A stretch of 64,000 nt of DNA from Aurantiochytrium sp. KH105 (GCA_003116975.1 BGKB01000006.1:558001-622000), one strand, 5' to 3'. Shown: positions 18,692-28,263, counted from the first letter of the stretch. The notes: generated from the letters alone by a model not told the origin. Numbers and translations: made by a program.

Positions 18692-21133
18692 ATGGACCTC
18701 TTTGCGGGCTTGGCCAACCGCGCCGAAAGCCTCTTGGAGAAGATCGACGGCCAAGCGGCGCGAACTGCAGACTATTCGGACAGCGACGAGGAAGGCGACG
18801 AGCTCTACTACGACGATGAAGAAGACTACGATGATGAAGACGATGATGAAAACGCAAAAGACGAGGTATCCGCGACGCGGCACGACGGCGCAGATCGTGA
18901 AGGGCTTTACAAAGACCATGAACGCCTCAACGATGGCGCGCAGATGGAGCACTCCTCCTCCGCGGCCTGGAAATGGGAAGCGCAAAGGGTCGCAGATCGA
19001 CTTCAAAGCGCCAAACGCTACGTCGCTCGTTCCGTGACACCTGTATCATTTGCAAGTCTCACAGAAACTGGGCGACCGTCGAGGGGAACTTCTTCGATTG
19101 GCAGCAGCGAGGAAGGGGAAGGGGCAGCCAGAGAAGCGGAGGAAGAACTCAGCGATGATGATGACGACGACTACGTCGATGATGATCACAATGACGACAA
19201 CGACGACGACGTTGGCCTAGGAAATGTGAGAGAAAACGATGGTGCTACAATGAAAGTGGGCAATGTGGCAAGCGAAGCTGACAATGACATAAGCGCGACT
19301 TCACACAACGCTTTGCCAACGGAAGGATATAACAAAGGGATTAATAGCGGAGACGATGCAGATCTGCCTCGAGGCACACCTAAGGGAGCGGATGATGATG
19401 TGTTCTCAAATGATGAAGGAAGAAATCATGACAGCGAGAAAGCACACAATGGAACGAATCGTGAGCGTGGACATTCTTTGACAGCAATTGTCTCCCAGGG
19501 CTCCTCATCAATGACGAATTCTGCGTCATCAGCATCACTACAGTTGCCCCCAAAGCCTTCGCAAGAGTCCCGCACAAAAAAGAGCTCCGATGCTGGAGAA
19601 TCAGAGTCAGCACGTCGCCGCCCAGAAGCGAGCGGCGCAAAGAAACCCCATAGAACTAAAGCAAAAATGCAAACCGAAAAGAAGAAAAAGAAACACGAGC
19701 GCACGTCGTCGACGTCGTCAACGCCCTCGACGTCGAAGAGAGCGCAGGTGCAGGCTTCCCAAAGTCGTCACATTGAAGCCCTCGAAGCGGAGCTGCGTAC
19801 TCTCGATAAACAGATGGTGAGCATGCAAGCCGACCTGGACGCCGCGCACGAAGCCCTCGAGAAGTCACGCAAAGGGGCGCGTGCTCAAGAGAGCAAGCTG
19901 CGCAAGGAGCGCGATGAGTTATTGGCAGAAGCCAAACGCAAGCAAAAAGAGCTCCAGGCAACAATCAAAGCCCGCGATCGCACCATAAGTGATCACGAAC
20001 ATGAGCTTGGCGAGTTACGCGGCGCCCTTGACGAATTTGATGCTGACTACGAGGAACTGCAACAGAAATATGACGCCCGCGAAAAGGAGTTCAAGGACAA
20101 GCAGCGAGAGATGCAGCAGAACTCGCAGGCTTCGCAAGTTGAGGAGCTCGAACAAGAACTGGCCGCGGCCCAGACCGCCGCCGAGGTTGCGCGACGCGAA
20201 TTCAGCGTCCAGGTTAACGAAGCAGAGCGTCGCATCGCAGAACTCGAACATCAGAATTCGGAGCTTTCAGTGGAGCTGGCGGCGACACAGCGCAAGCTCG
20301 ACGATCGCGACGAATCTGACTGGAATGCACAGGAACGTAGCGCTCTGGAGAACGATCACCAGAATGCACTCTACGAAGCGCAGGAAGCCCAGCGCCACGC
20401 AGAGGAAATGCTTGCCCAGGAGCGCCGGCGCATCGCCGCGTTGCAACAAGATGTGGATGCTGTGCACGCCGAGGCGGAGCGCGCTGCGTCGCGAAAAGCT
20501 CAGGAAGAGCAACGCTGGCAAGCCGAGTCTAGGCAGCTGCGCGACCAAGTGGATGCACTGAAGCGGGACCTGAATGCCATGCGTAAGCGGGATGATATTC
20601 AAGGGGTTGCGGCACTTGAGCAGCGACTCGCTGCGCTCTCCGAGCACCTTGTGGCGAAGCAAAAGCAAATCGAGTCATTGACAAGCGAAAAGGGCGCTCT
20701 GCGTCAACGATTGAAAAGTCTGGAACGTCAGCACGAGGAATTGCGTTTGCAGGAGCAGGTCTCCAACGGCGCCGGGCGGCGCGGTGCCGGAACGGCGGGG
20801 TACGGGGGCGATGTGGAGCTCGGGTCTGTATCGTTGCGATTCAGACGTCGCCAGGAAACGGCTGCTATGCGTATTGCTCGACTCGAGCCCATCGCTCAGC
20901 ATCAGAATTTGGCGGAGGCTGTAGATGTGGTCGATCAGCTTGCGCTTTCGTCGGGAGCTGTGCTGCAGCGGGAGCCGTGGGTGCGGCTAATGTTTTTGGG
21001 ATATTTCTTGCTTTTGCACCTCTGGGTAATTTTCATTCTCGTATTTCACACGCATGGGACGGTGCCCGTCGAGGTCGCGCGCTACAGCATACCTGACGCA
21101 CGTGAGGCAGCGTTACCAACCGTTGGGCCATAA
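18692..21133 (+). CDS. Golgin-84 (GOLGA5-like) Golgi tether
   Basis: A single exon of 813 aa. The start is fixed by the golgin-84-type N-terminus MDLFAGLANRAESLLEKID; upstream open frame has no ATG. Residues 30-380 are acidic and low-complexity with repeated Asp/Glu runs. A long coiled coil covers about 410-720 with heptad-rich Glu/Gln/Arg/Leu sequence. Near the C-terminus, conserved RRRQETAAMRIARLE-like sequence is followed by a basic/polar stretch and one membrane anchor at about 765-786 (FLGYFLLLHLWVIFILVF). This layout (N-terminal helix, coiled coil, C-terminal tail anchor) is that of golgin-84, which tethers vesicles at the cis/medial Golgi and binds Rab1. The acidic N-terminal insert is longer than in animal proteins. 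Confidence 0.85.
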   Translation: MDLFAGLANRAESLLEKIDGQAARTADYSDSDEEGDELYYDDEEDYDDEDDDENAKDEVSATRHDGADREGLYKDHERLNDGAQMEHSSSAAWKWEAQRVADRLQSAKRYVARSVTPVSFASLTETGRPSRGTSSIGSSEEGEGAAREAEEELSDDDDDDYVDDDHNDDNDDDVGLGNVRENDGATMKVGNVASEADNDISATSHNALPTEGYNKGINSGDDADLPRGTPKGADDDVFSNDEGRNHDSEKAHNGTNRERGHSLTAIVSQGSSSMTNSASSASLQLPPKPSQESRTKKSSDAGESESARRRPEASGAKKPHRTKAKMQTEKKKKKHERTSSTSSTPSTSKRAQVQASQSRHIEALEAELRTLDKQMVSMQADLDAAHEALEKSRKGARAQESKLRKERDELLAEAKRKQKELQATIKARDRTISDHEHELGELRGALDEFDADYEELQQKYDAREKEFKDKQREMQQNSQASQVEELEQELAAAQTAAEVARREFSVQVNEAERRIAELEHQNSELSVELAATQRKLDDRDESDWNAQERSALENDHQNALYEAQEAQRHAEEMLAQERRRIAALQQDVDAVHAEAERAASRKAQEEQRWQAESRQLRDQVDALKRDLNAMRKRDDIQGVAALEQRLAALSEHLVAKQKQIESLTSEKGALRQRLKSLERQHEELRLQEQVSNGAGRRGAGTAGYGGDVELGSVSLRFRRRQETAAMRIARLEPIAQHQNLAEAVDVVDQLALSSGAVLQREPWVRLMFLGYFLLLHLWVIFILVFHTHGTVPVEVARYSIPDAREAALPTVGP

Positions 21134-21526
21134 GCCGTTGCGAGCCAAATTCGGGAAGCCAAAGTGAAACAAAACCAAAAACAAAATGCTTCAAAGAATG
21201 GTCTCCACGTAGACCTGCCTGCCTTATGGGCCAACGGTCTGCCTGCCTGTCCCCCCATGAATTTTTTGATTGGCCCATGCACAAATTGCATTGCATCTTT
21301 TCTTTGTCCCCCCCCCTTTTTTTCCCTTTCTCCATCGACGGTGATGCATGCAATCAATGTATAAAAAGTTCAAAAACACGATTGATTTTCTTGCTGTTTC
21401 CTGTTGTGAGATTCATGGTTGAAAATCTCAATGGTAGGCTTGGACTGAGCCTAGGGATAGCTGTTTGCGCACTACAATCTATGAGAAACCACTCGAACTT
21501 TGCTCATTATTCACAGATAGAGACGA
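21134..21526. other. Convergent intergenic region with inverted repeat
   Basis: This 393-bp region lies between two converging genes. A 16-bp inverted repeat, one arm overlapping the golgin stop (21119-21134), pairs with 21223-21238. A C-run then T-run lies at about 21307-21324. It probably holds both 3' ends. Confidence 0.5.
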
Positions 21527-22378
21527 CTAACGGAAGCGAATCTGGTTTGTGCCATTCAGCTGGCGGCGGAGCGCGTTGGGATCAGCCCATTGCGAATTGA
21601 GGTAGTCCTCGTCGTTTTCCTCGCTAAGGCGTTTCATCTCCTCTTGCTTGCGAAAATAGTGTGCCATCATGGCCTTGCGTTCGTCCTCCGTGACAGCGGC
21701 CTCGCGCGCAGGAGCTCCTGATCCAGGCCGCTGAAGCTTGGCGATAATCTTGGTCTTTTCGTTCTTGCCAACGCGGTCGCCAACAGTTTGGCCTCGAAGA
21801 AACTCTTTTCCGGCCCACCAGAGCTGCGCGGTGGAGGCATCGAGCTGCTGTTCTCCATAAATGTCAGCAGTATGGTCGACGTCCTCTAGTGCCATGCGAA
21901 TCGGGTCATATGCGGGAAGTCCCATCGGATACGCCATGGTTACGGCGCCACGCATGAGATCAATCTTTTCCTGCAAAAGTGCCACCGTAGTGGGTACCTT
22001 GGCGCGAACTTGAGCAGAGCTAGTGGCCTGCGCAGCATCTTCGGCAACCTTTTGCAAGACTTCTTGCAGTTGCGGAGAGGGTGCTTCGCCCGTGCGATTT
22101 CCGCTCGGGTCGGGCGCGTAGTGCTCTCCTCGCTTTGGCAGGCTCGCGCCCTCGGCTACATTGGCTTGGTCTTGAATCTCGTCGATACCTTTTGCTGCCT
22201 CTGGTTTGGCCGGCCCATGTTTGGCGAGCTCCTTGAGTGCTTCGCTCAGCCCGTTCACCTTGAGTCGCATGGTCGCGATTTTTACGAGTTCGTTCAGCAA
22301 ATCGTCATTTTTTTGCGTGCACGTCGTCTCGTACAGGAACTGGTCCTGTTCCGAGCGTTTCACCACGACGACCACCAT
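21527..22378 (-). CDS. CFAP298: CFAP298 (C21orf59/Kurly) homologue
   Basis: A single exon of 283 aa, close to the ~290 aa of the animal protein. Conserved blocks are easy to see: an N-terminal ubiquitin-like strand (MVVVVVKRSEQDQFLYET), the RLKVNGLSEALKELAKHGP helix, LRGAVTMAYPMGLPAYDPIR, AQLWWAGKEFLRGQT, VGKNEKTKIIAKLQ, GAPAREAAVTEDE, and DEDYLNSQWADPNALRRQL. CFAP298 is a cytoplasmic factor for assembly of axonemal dynein arms and for ciliary polarity. Its presence means the organism, or a life stage such as a zoospore, builds motile flagella. It is divergent to the O-fucosyltransferase and convergent with golgin-84. Confidence 0.95.
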   Translation of the reverse strand: MVVVVVKRSEQDQFLYETTCTQKNDDLLNELVKIATMRLKVNGLSEALKELAKHGPAKPEAAKGIDEIQDQANVAEGASLPKRGEHYAPDPSGNRTGEAPSPQLQEVLQKVAEDAAQATSSAQVRAKVPTTVALLQEKIDLMRGAVTMAYPMGLPAYDPIRMALEDVDHTADIYGEQQLDASTAQLWWAGKEFLRGQTVGDRVGKNEKTKIIAKLQRPGSGAPAREAAVTEDERKAMMAHYFRKQEEMKRLSEENDEDYLNSQWADPNALRRQLNGTNQIRFR

Positions 22379-23115
22379 CTTGTACGCCTCACTCCTTCCC
22401 CGACCCGAAGTCTAGCTTTGCTACGCTGTCGCCGTGCCGTCGGGACGGCGTCTGCCGTGTTCGAGATCTCTCGGGCTCGCTCCCCAGCTCGCACAGGTGG
22501 CAGGATGTTTCGGGAGGTTGTTGCCGCTTCTGCGCCGCGAGATTGCGGTCCCGCGCCAGCTCCGTCGCGTGCAGGCGGTCTCGCGTCCACACGCTCGCTG
22601 CCCGGGCCCTCCCTGCGACGCTTTTCCGTTCTGCCTGCACGAGCTCTCCTCGTCCCGCCGCCGCGTGCCGGCCGGTACTGGTTTTACTAGTACTCGTAGT
22701 AGCAGTCAACGGTCAGCCGGAGCCATACTTTCGACTTGCGCGGGCGGCGCATTTCCCACTTGTACGAGAAACGCACAAGTGGAGAATGGGCCCCGCTACG
22801 CAAGGAATGCGCTTATCTAAGCCCAGTGGCGCGCCCGAGCCCAATCCCACGCCCAAACCGAGCCAAGCCCGAGGACCGAGCTGCAGAAGCAGCTGCGGCT
22901 GCAGCTGAGCGTCGCATCGATGGAGGAATGGAGACCACGGGACTCCCCGACTTGAGTCGATTCGGCCTCCTCGTGATCGAGCTCCACAGTAAAGTTGTTG
23001 CAGAAATCAGTGCAAGTGACGAAGTCGAAGTCGAGGAAGGAAGGAGACAGAGAGAGGGGCAAAAGGATGAACAAAGCTCGAATTGTGGACGCGGCGAGCA
23101 CAAGATCGGGAGAGA
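22379..23115. promoter_or_regulatory. Divergent promoter region with GCACTTGC-type elements
   Basis: This 737-bp divergent region holds ACTTGCGCGGGCGGC at 22735-22749, identical to a 15-mer at 45821-45835 in another divergent promoter. An inverted pair CCACTTGT (22756-22763) and ACAAGTGG (22775-22782) follows at once. No gene is supported; open frames are GC artefacts. Confidence 0.5.
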
Positions 23116-24732
23116 ATGCGCAGCAGACAGCAACCCGCGGCGCGGGCGGAAGGCTTCAAGGAGCGCGTGACGTGGGTCCACCTGCTCGTAGGCATCGTCG
23201 TGTGGGTGATCTTTGTGTTCTCATACCATGCGCGCACGGAGGAAAGCACCGGGCCGGCGCAGCCGGAGCCGCTGCGGCCGCAAGCTCCTGCCGAGGCGGG
23301 CGCGCTGCGCGCTGCGCGCGGCGCGGACGGAGGATTCGTAGCACCGACGCTTCCTTTGGACGGGCACAGTGCAGACGTCGTCGCGGAGTTTGGCGTCGCT
23401 GCCGCAAGTTCGCTCGCGGCGTTGCAGAGCAAGCTCTACTACTGGAAGCTGGATCCGTTGTACAATAGCGGAATCGGGCGGCTTCCGACGAGTCCAGGCG
23501 ACCGCTACGTTCTTTTTCTTACAGACTGCGGTGGTTTCAACAATATCCGCATGGCTTTCGAATACTTTGTGCTTATGGCCTGGCTCACTCGACGTACACT
23601 CGTGTTGCCGCCACCCGCGGGTTGGTATTTGATCGACTTTGGGCCGATGAAACGCATGCAAATGACTATTTCAAAGCACTCTGTGACAGAGTACAAGGAG
23701 TTTTTCGACATTGAGCACCTGCAGGCCGCAGTACCGATTATCTCGGCCGAAGAGTTTGTCCGACGCGAAGGAGACCGCCTCGCGCTCCCCGCGAATCTCG
23801 TTGATGCCGACTGGTCATCTCCGGAGAGCGAGCGTGCATGGAAATCGTGGATGAAGAGCTCGGCCTCGGACAACGAACAGCGCTATAGCCTGCCCTGGAG
23901 CCCCCTTTCGAAGCTTGTCATGTTTCCTTCGATCGCGGCTGTGCAGGCGCAGTACCCCGACGGTGTCCCGCGCGATTTTGTTCACCACCGCGAACTTGTC
24001 GAGCTCACTCCTGCAATGAATGCGGCGCCGCTCATTTCGTTTCCAAGCTGCAGGAACAACGAGGATTTCCGGTTTCTTGTGCAGGTCAACACGTTTGCCG
24101 CCTTTGCGGACGAAGCGCTGAGCCGTAGCTACAAGCGCATGCTTCGCGATCACGTCCATTACCGGAGTATCGTCTTTGACATTGCTGCCCGGGTTATTCG
24201 GGAGCTAGGCCCCTTTCGTTTTGCGGCGCTGCACGTTCGCCGCAACGATCTTCAGTACAAGGAGGTTTTCCTGAGCGCGCAAGACACGTTGAACAATGTG
24301 CGAGCACTCCTTCGTCCGGGCGAGAAGCTTTACATTGCCACGGACGAGACCAATGCAAACTTTTTTGAAGCCTTTGAAAAGGAGTACGAGGTGTTCCAGT
24401 GGAAAGACTTTTTCGGGCCGCGAGGAAACTATGCGTTGCGGGGGGTCGATATTCCACGCAAGCTTGAGGGGTGCATTGAACAGGTTATTTGCGCACTTGC
24501 GCGCGTTTTTGCGGGCACACTCGAGTCGACCTTTTCCTCGTACATTTTCCGCCTTCGAGGCTACTACCACGCCCCAAACACCGAGGTGTACTTTAACACG
24601 CTCAAGTACACGGGCAATGTAAAACAAGATCGTGCGCGGACGTATTCCCGGAAACCGCTCAAGGGTCAAATTTACAAGTCCGAGCATCCTTCGATTTGGG
24701 AGGACGCCGAGCTACCTCATACCACGTGGTGA
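23116..24732 (+). CDS. GDP-fucose O-fucosyltransferase family protein, type II membrane
   Basis: A single exon of 538 aa from ATG 23116; a TTG extension to 23083 was rejected. A short basic cytosolic tail is followed by a signal anchor at about 18-36 (WVHLLVGIVVWVIFVFSY) and an Ala/Pro-rich stem, giving a Golgi type II topology. The catalytic part carries the O-FucT motifs: GGFNNIRMAFEYF at about 138 (GDP-fucose-binding loop), FAALHVRRND at about 368-377 (the HxRxxD motif that holds the nucleotide sugar), LYIATDETN at about 405, and a late segment with FAGTLESTFSSYIFRLRG, as in plant and protist O-FucT proteins. It probably transfers fucose to protein or glycan in the secretory pathway. The acceptor is unknown. 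Confidence 0.85.
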   Translation: MRSRQQPAARAEGFKERVTWVHLLVGIVVWVIFVFSYHARTEESTGPAQPEPLRPQAPAEAGALRAARGADGGFVAPTLPLDGHSADVVAEFGVAAASSLAALQSKLYYWKLDPLYNSGIGRLPTSPGDRYVLFLTDCGGFNNIRMAFEYFVLMAWLTRRTLVLPPPAGWYLIDFGPMKRMQMTISKHSVTEYKEFFDIEHLQAAVPIISAEEFVRREGDRLALPANLVDADWSSPESERAWKSWMKSSASDNEQRYSLPWSPLSKLVMFPSIAAVQAQYPDGVPRDFVHHRELVELTPAMNAAPLISFPSCRNNEDFRFLVQVNTFAAFADEALSRSYKRMLRDHVHYRSIVFDIAARVIRELGPFRFAALHVRRNDLQYKEVFLSAQDTLNNVRALLRPGEKLYIATDETNANFFEAFEKEYEVFQWKDFFGPRGNYALRGVDIPRKLEGCIEQVICALARVFAGTLESTFSSYIFRLRGYYHAPNTEVYFNTLKYTGNVKQDRARTYSRKPLKGQIYKSEHPSIWEDAELPHTTW

Positions 24733-25197
24733 AGTGATTGGATACATAAATGGGTGAACGAATGAATGATCGAATGTATCGAGGGACGAATTTTTGGAAA
24801 AAAGTTGCTGCGCGAATGAATGCATGGAGTCCTGACTTTTTCGCTTCCACTTGCTTTCTCTGAGTGTTTACCTTGACTGCGGGTTCTGGACAATTTTTTT
24901 CAGACTCTGAAGAAAAATTTTCGGCTTTTATTTTTTTTAACACGGAGTTCGCGAGTAAAGTGCCACCTGGCCTCTCCTTCTCCGAAGGCCTCCTGGGCAT
25001 CAGCCCTGTGCGGCTTTGCTTCGATCCGCGCGCGGCTGCGGCAGCGTGCCCGCGCCCCCGGGGGAGGACGCCGGCCGGAAGGGCGCGGGCGTGCGGGCCG
25101 TCCCTGCAAAGTTGCTTCGGCCCGGCAAAGACCTAATCAGCAGCTAATCATCAGCAAGCATCTTAGGGAACAAGCAGGCAGAACCGGGACCTGCGAG
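24733..25197. other. Intergenic up to assembly gap
   Basis: These 465 bp after the O-fucosyltransferase contain a degenerate (GAATGAATG)-like stretch near 24752-24830, then AT-rich and GC-rich blocks. I see no gene. Confidence 0.4.
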
Positions 25198-25546
25198 NNN
25201 NNNNNNNNNNNNNNNNNNNNNNNNNNNNNNNNNNNNNNNNNNNNNNNNNNNNNNNNNNNNNNNNNNNNNNNNNNNNNNNNNNNNNNNNNNNNNNNNNNNN
25301 NNNNNNNNNNNNNNNNNNNNNNNNNNNNNNNNNNNNNNNNNNNNNNNNNNNNNNNNNNNNNNNNNNNNNNNNNNNNNNNNNNNNNNNNNNNNNNNNNNNN
25401 NNNNNNNNNNNNNNNNNNNNNNNNNNNNNNNNNNNNNNNNNNNNNNNNNNNNNNNNNNNNNNNNNNNNNNNNNNNNNNNNNNNNNNNNNNNNNNNNNNNN
25501 NNNNNNNNNNNNNNNNNNNNNNNNNNNNNNNNNNNNNNNNNNNNNN
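25198..25546. other. Assembly gap (349 N)
   Basis: An unbroken run of N. The true length and content are unknown. Both flanks are intergenic. Confidence 0.99.
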
Positions 25547-25823
25547 TCTAGGTGCCGATTGGCCTTCGCAAAATCATGTATTTCTCTCGTGGACTCCGTG
25601 TTAATTAATTAAAAAAAACTGTGCAAATGACTCTTTGCTGTTTTACAGTTAGTAACACCATTCTTCTTTTTGGTTGCGAACACACCGGAAGACTTGAAGT
25701 GAAATCAGTCAATCAATTGTTTATTCTTACCAGTGATAAAAGCGCCCTTTCCCCCATCCCTTTATATGTTTGGACTGACAGCGACGAAGGACTGGGAGAG
25801 AGAAAGAATTTGGAATTTTCTCC
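25547..25823. other. 3' flank of the chalcone-isomerase-like gene
   Basis: These 277 bp between the gap and the stop are AT-rich. A TTAATTAATTAAAAAAAA stretch lies at about 25601-25618. No gene is seen. Confidence 0.4.
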
Positions 25824-27215
25824 TCAGAAAATGAAATGTACAAGTGACGTGAGCGAGCTGCCATGACCGGTGAGCTGGCTCTGGAATATGGCGTGGCCGA
25901 GCTCCGAGGAGCCAAACGGGTACTCCGGGGTGTCGTCGAGAAAGATACGAAGCGCCGAATGGTGGTCCCAATGAAGCCACATGACCTGGTCCTCGTGCAA
26001 GAGAGGCGGGAACCAGCCATCGAGAGTCCGCAGATCGCGGGCAATGAGTTCCGTCGCGCCTGGCGGATAGGTAGCTTGAAGAATAGGGAGCAGTCCCTCC
26101 GCAAATTGCTTGGACACCGTCTCGCCGGGCACGTCACACAGCATTCGGACGCATAGACTGAGCGGCGTGTTGGAGTCGACGATGGCTCGATGCAGCTCGG
26201 TCGCCTTGTGCGCATCGGCTAACTCCTTCCATGAGGGAAGATCGACCGTTGCGTTGCCGACATAGAGGCCAGAGACTTGGGTCCATGAGTTATTTGCGCC
26301 TGGCCGCAGACTCAGGCCGAGCAAGCTGTAAAACGTTTCCGCCCCGGGAGGCACCGTCCGCAAGGGAAATTTCACACCCGTCGTCCGATCCCGCGCAGTC
26401 CCATTTGCGACCCACGGCAAGTCTCCGGAGGTCGGCGTGAAGAAGCCCAACTCGAGGAGCCGCCAGCCGGCAAGGCCGGAGACGAGCAGGATGACAAAGA
26501 CGAGCAACGAGGTGCAAAAGAGATTGCTCTGGTTCTTCGACGACGATGCAGCGTGCAAAGACCCACCGCGGCCGTATCTTGACCTGCAGCAGATGCTGCC
26601 GGCGCGGTCGCGCACATGTGCGGGAGGTGGACGCCACCATCCGGCGCTGAGCCTCCTCTCCATGTTACTGTACGGCACGAGCGCATCGGAGCGATCGCTC
26701 GCGCTCCAGTCTCGTCCATAGATCTGGTCGGCCTCGTCGGCGAGTCCATCGTCCAGAAGCAGGGCCATCTGCATCTGCGCGGCCGCGGCGGCGTCGGCCT
26801 CGACAAAGGTCACGCGGCGCGCGTTCGGGCGTCGCGCCTTCTCCGGGGAACTTATGTACACACTCGCCGGCATCCCTCCTCGCGGGGCCGCGCCCGCGGC
26901 GGAGACCACGACGCGCACCTCGTCCGCGTCCGTCTTCGCCTGCGCGGTCGCCGCCGCCGCCGCGTCTCCCGCGCGCGCGGCCGCCCCGCGCGCCGCCTCG
27001 CGCGCGCGGGGCCTCGGCGCGTCGCCGCCATTTCCGCGCGCGGAAAGCGCATTTCCCGGGGCGCCGCCCTGGGCCCCAGCGCGCGCGCGCGCGGCCTGCG
27101 GCGCCTCCTCCCGCGGGGCCCGCGCCGCCTCCCCGCGCGCGCCGCCGCCGCGCGCGCCCTCCTCCGCCGCGCCCGCGGGCCGCAGCTGCTCCCGCGCGCC
27201 GCCAGGCATCGACAT
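25824..27215 (-). CDS. Membrane-anchored chalcone-isomerase-like protein
   Basis: A single exon of 463 aa from ATG 27215 (a second ATG at 27209). Residues 1-110 are extremely Ala/Arg/Gly-rich and may be poorly conserved or partly leader. One membrane segment lies at about 232-256 (LFCTSLLVFVILLVSGLAGW), so the C-terminal half is probably lumenal or inter-membrane. That half (about 280-463) has the pattern of the chalcone isomerase fold in its fatty-acid-binding or CHI-like form: an early TFYSLLGLSLR-type strand, SGLYVGNATV, helix VSKQFAEGLLPILQ, then strands MWLHWD, ALRIFLDD, and a last helix ELGHAIFQSQLTGHGSSL. In plants, CHI-like proteins bind fatty acids. Catalysis is not expected. The family call is by eye. 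Confidence 0.6.
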   Translation of the reverse strand: MSMPGGAREQLRPAGAAEEGARGGGARGEAARAPREEAPQAARARAGAQGGAPGNALSARGNGGDAPRPRAREAARGAAARAGDAAAAATAQAKTDADEVRVVVSAAGAAPRGGMPASVYISSPEKARRPNARRVTFVEADAAAAAQMQMALLLDDGLADEADQIYGRDWSASDRSDALVPYSNMERRLSAGWWRPPPAHVRDRAGSICCRSRYGRGGSLHAASSSKNQSNLFCTSLLVFVILLVSGLAGWRLLELGFFTPTSGDLPWVANGTARDRTTGVKFPLRTVPPGAETFYSLLGLSLRPGANNSWTQVSGLYVGNATVDLPSWKELADAHKATELHRAIVDSNTPLSLCVRMLCDVPGETVSKQFAEGLLPILQATYPPGATELIARDLRTLDGWFPPLLHEDQVMWLHWDHHSALRIFLDDTPEYPFGSSELGHAIFQSQLTGHGSSLTSLVHFIF

Positions 27216-27260
27216 CGCGCGCGCGGCTCCGGCTCTGCTCGCTGCTGCGCCCGCTCTGCT

Positions 27261-27297
27261 CTTCCCTTCCTTCCCTTCTTCCTTCCTTCCTTCCTTC

Positions 27298-27355
<58 letters not shown>

Positions 27356-27387
27356 CTCTTTCTTTCTTTCTTTCTTTCTTTCTTCTT
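27261..27387. repeat. (TTCC)n then (TTTC)n pyrimidine tract
   Basis: About 127 bp with almost only T and C on the plus strand, first TTCC units then TTTC units with a CTCT interruption. It lies just upstream of the minus-strand start at 27215. Confidence 0.9.
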
Positions 27388-27770
27388 TGTATACAGGGTG
27401 AGCCTAGTAGTTAGTTATACGGTTGGTAGAGCGGGCCCCCGATTGGGCGGGGGCCTCGGGGACACCCAAACGGATTGGGGCCCCGGACAGAGGAGGAGGC
27501 GCGCAGAGACGGACGGTCCGAGTCGCTGTCGGGGCTGCGCTGCGCTCGGAGGATAGATGGAGGGAGGATAGATGGAGGGGGCGAGGGAGCGAGGAGTGGA
27601 GGAGGAGAAACGACCGGCGGAGGAGGACGCCCTGGCGCGGGAAAAGCGTGTGAACGATGCTACGGAAGGCAGGCAGGCAGGCAGGCGGCTCGGCGGAATG
27701 AAAAAGTGAAAAACCCTTTCTTTACGAACTTTTATTTTTTTGTCATGGCATGCAAATTTGAATGGAGCAC

Positions 27771-27806
27771 GTGCTGTGCACTGCGCTGCGCTGCGCTGCA
27801 CAGCAC
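27771..27806. other. 10-bp hairpin with CTGCG loop
   Basis: GTGCTGTGCA (27771-27780) and TGCACAGCAC (27797-27806) are exact inverse complements around three CTGCG repeats. It lies in the intergenic region 460 bases before the 28264 start. Confidence 0.5.
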
Positions 27807-28263
27807 GCACGGCGTTTACCAATGGGTGGATGGAGCGAGCGAACGAACGAGGTCGGCGAAAGTGCGGAGGGACGATCCGATCAATGGCTGAGCTTGGCTG
27901 GCGGTCGATCGAACTGCATCGACACCCCCCTCCCCCCCCACCACTACTCCCCAAACTTGTACTTGGACATTTTGGGGTTGTGCAAAGAGCTGTTGCAGAC
28001 TTTTGCTCACTGATGTGGCGAGCTCTGAGCGCAAATGTGTGTGGCCGGCGGCAGCGATCAAACCAATACACACACCGCAACTTGCGTAGCTACTGGGTAA
28101 TTGCATGAGAGGGGCAAGGAAGGGAGGGAGAAAGGAAGGAAGGATGTATGGAGTATCTTGCTGACGTCGCGCAAGAAGTCAACCAATCAACCCAGCCAGT
28201 GAGACGAACAAAGCTTGCATACAAAATCGATTGAAACGTCGTCCGCCGACGGAAATCTTCCTC

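Larger units (their letters stand above)
27216..28263. other. Divergent intergenic region with TTCC/TTTC tract and hairpin
   Basis: This 1.05-kb region holds a pure pyrimidine (TTCC)n/(TTTC)n tract at 27261-27387, short ATGGAGGGAGGAT duplications near 27556-27580, a GCAG run near 27668-27684, and a 10-bp hairpin at 27771-27806. Open frames across it are low-complexity and not called. Confidence 0.5.

Noticed and set aside
23007-23661. Minus-strand frames opposite the O-fucosyltransferase
   Set aside because: Shadows of a strongly coding plus-strand exon.
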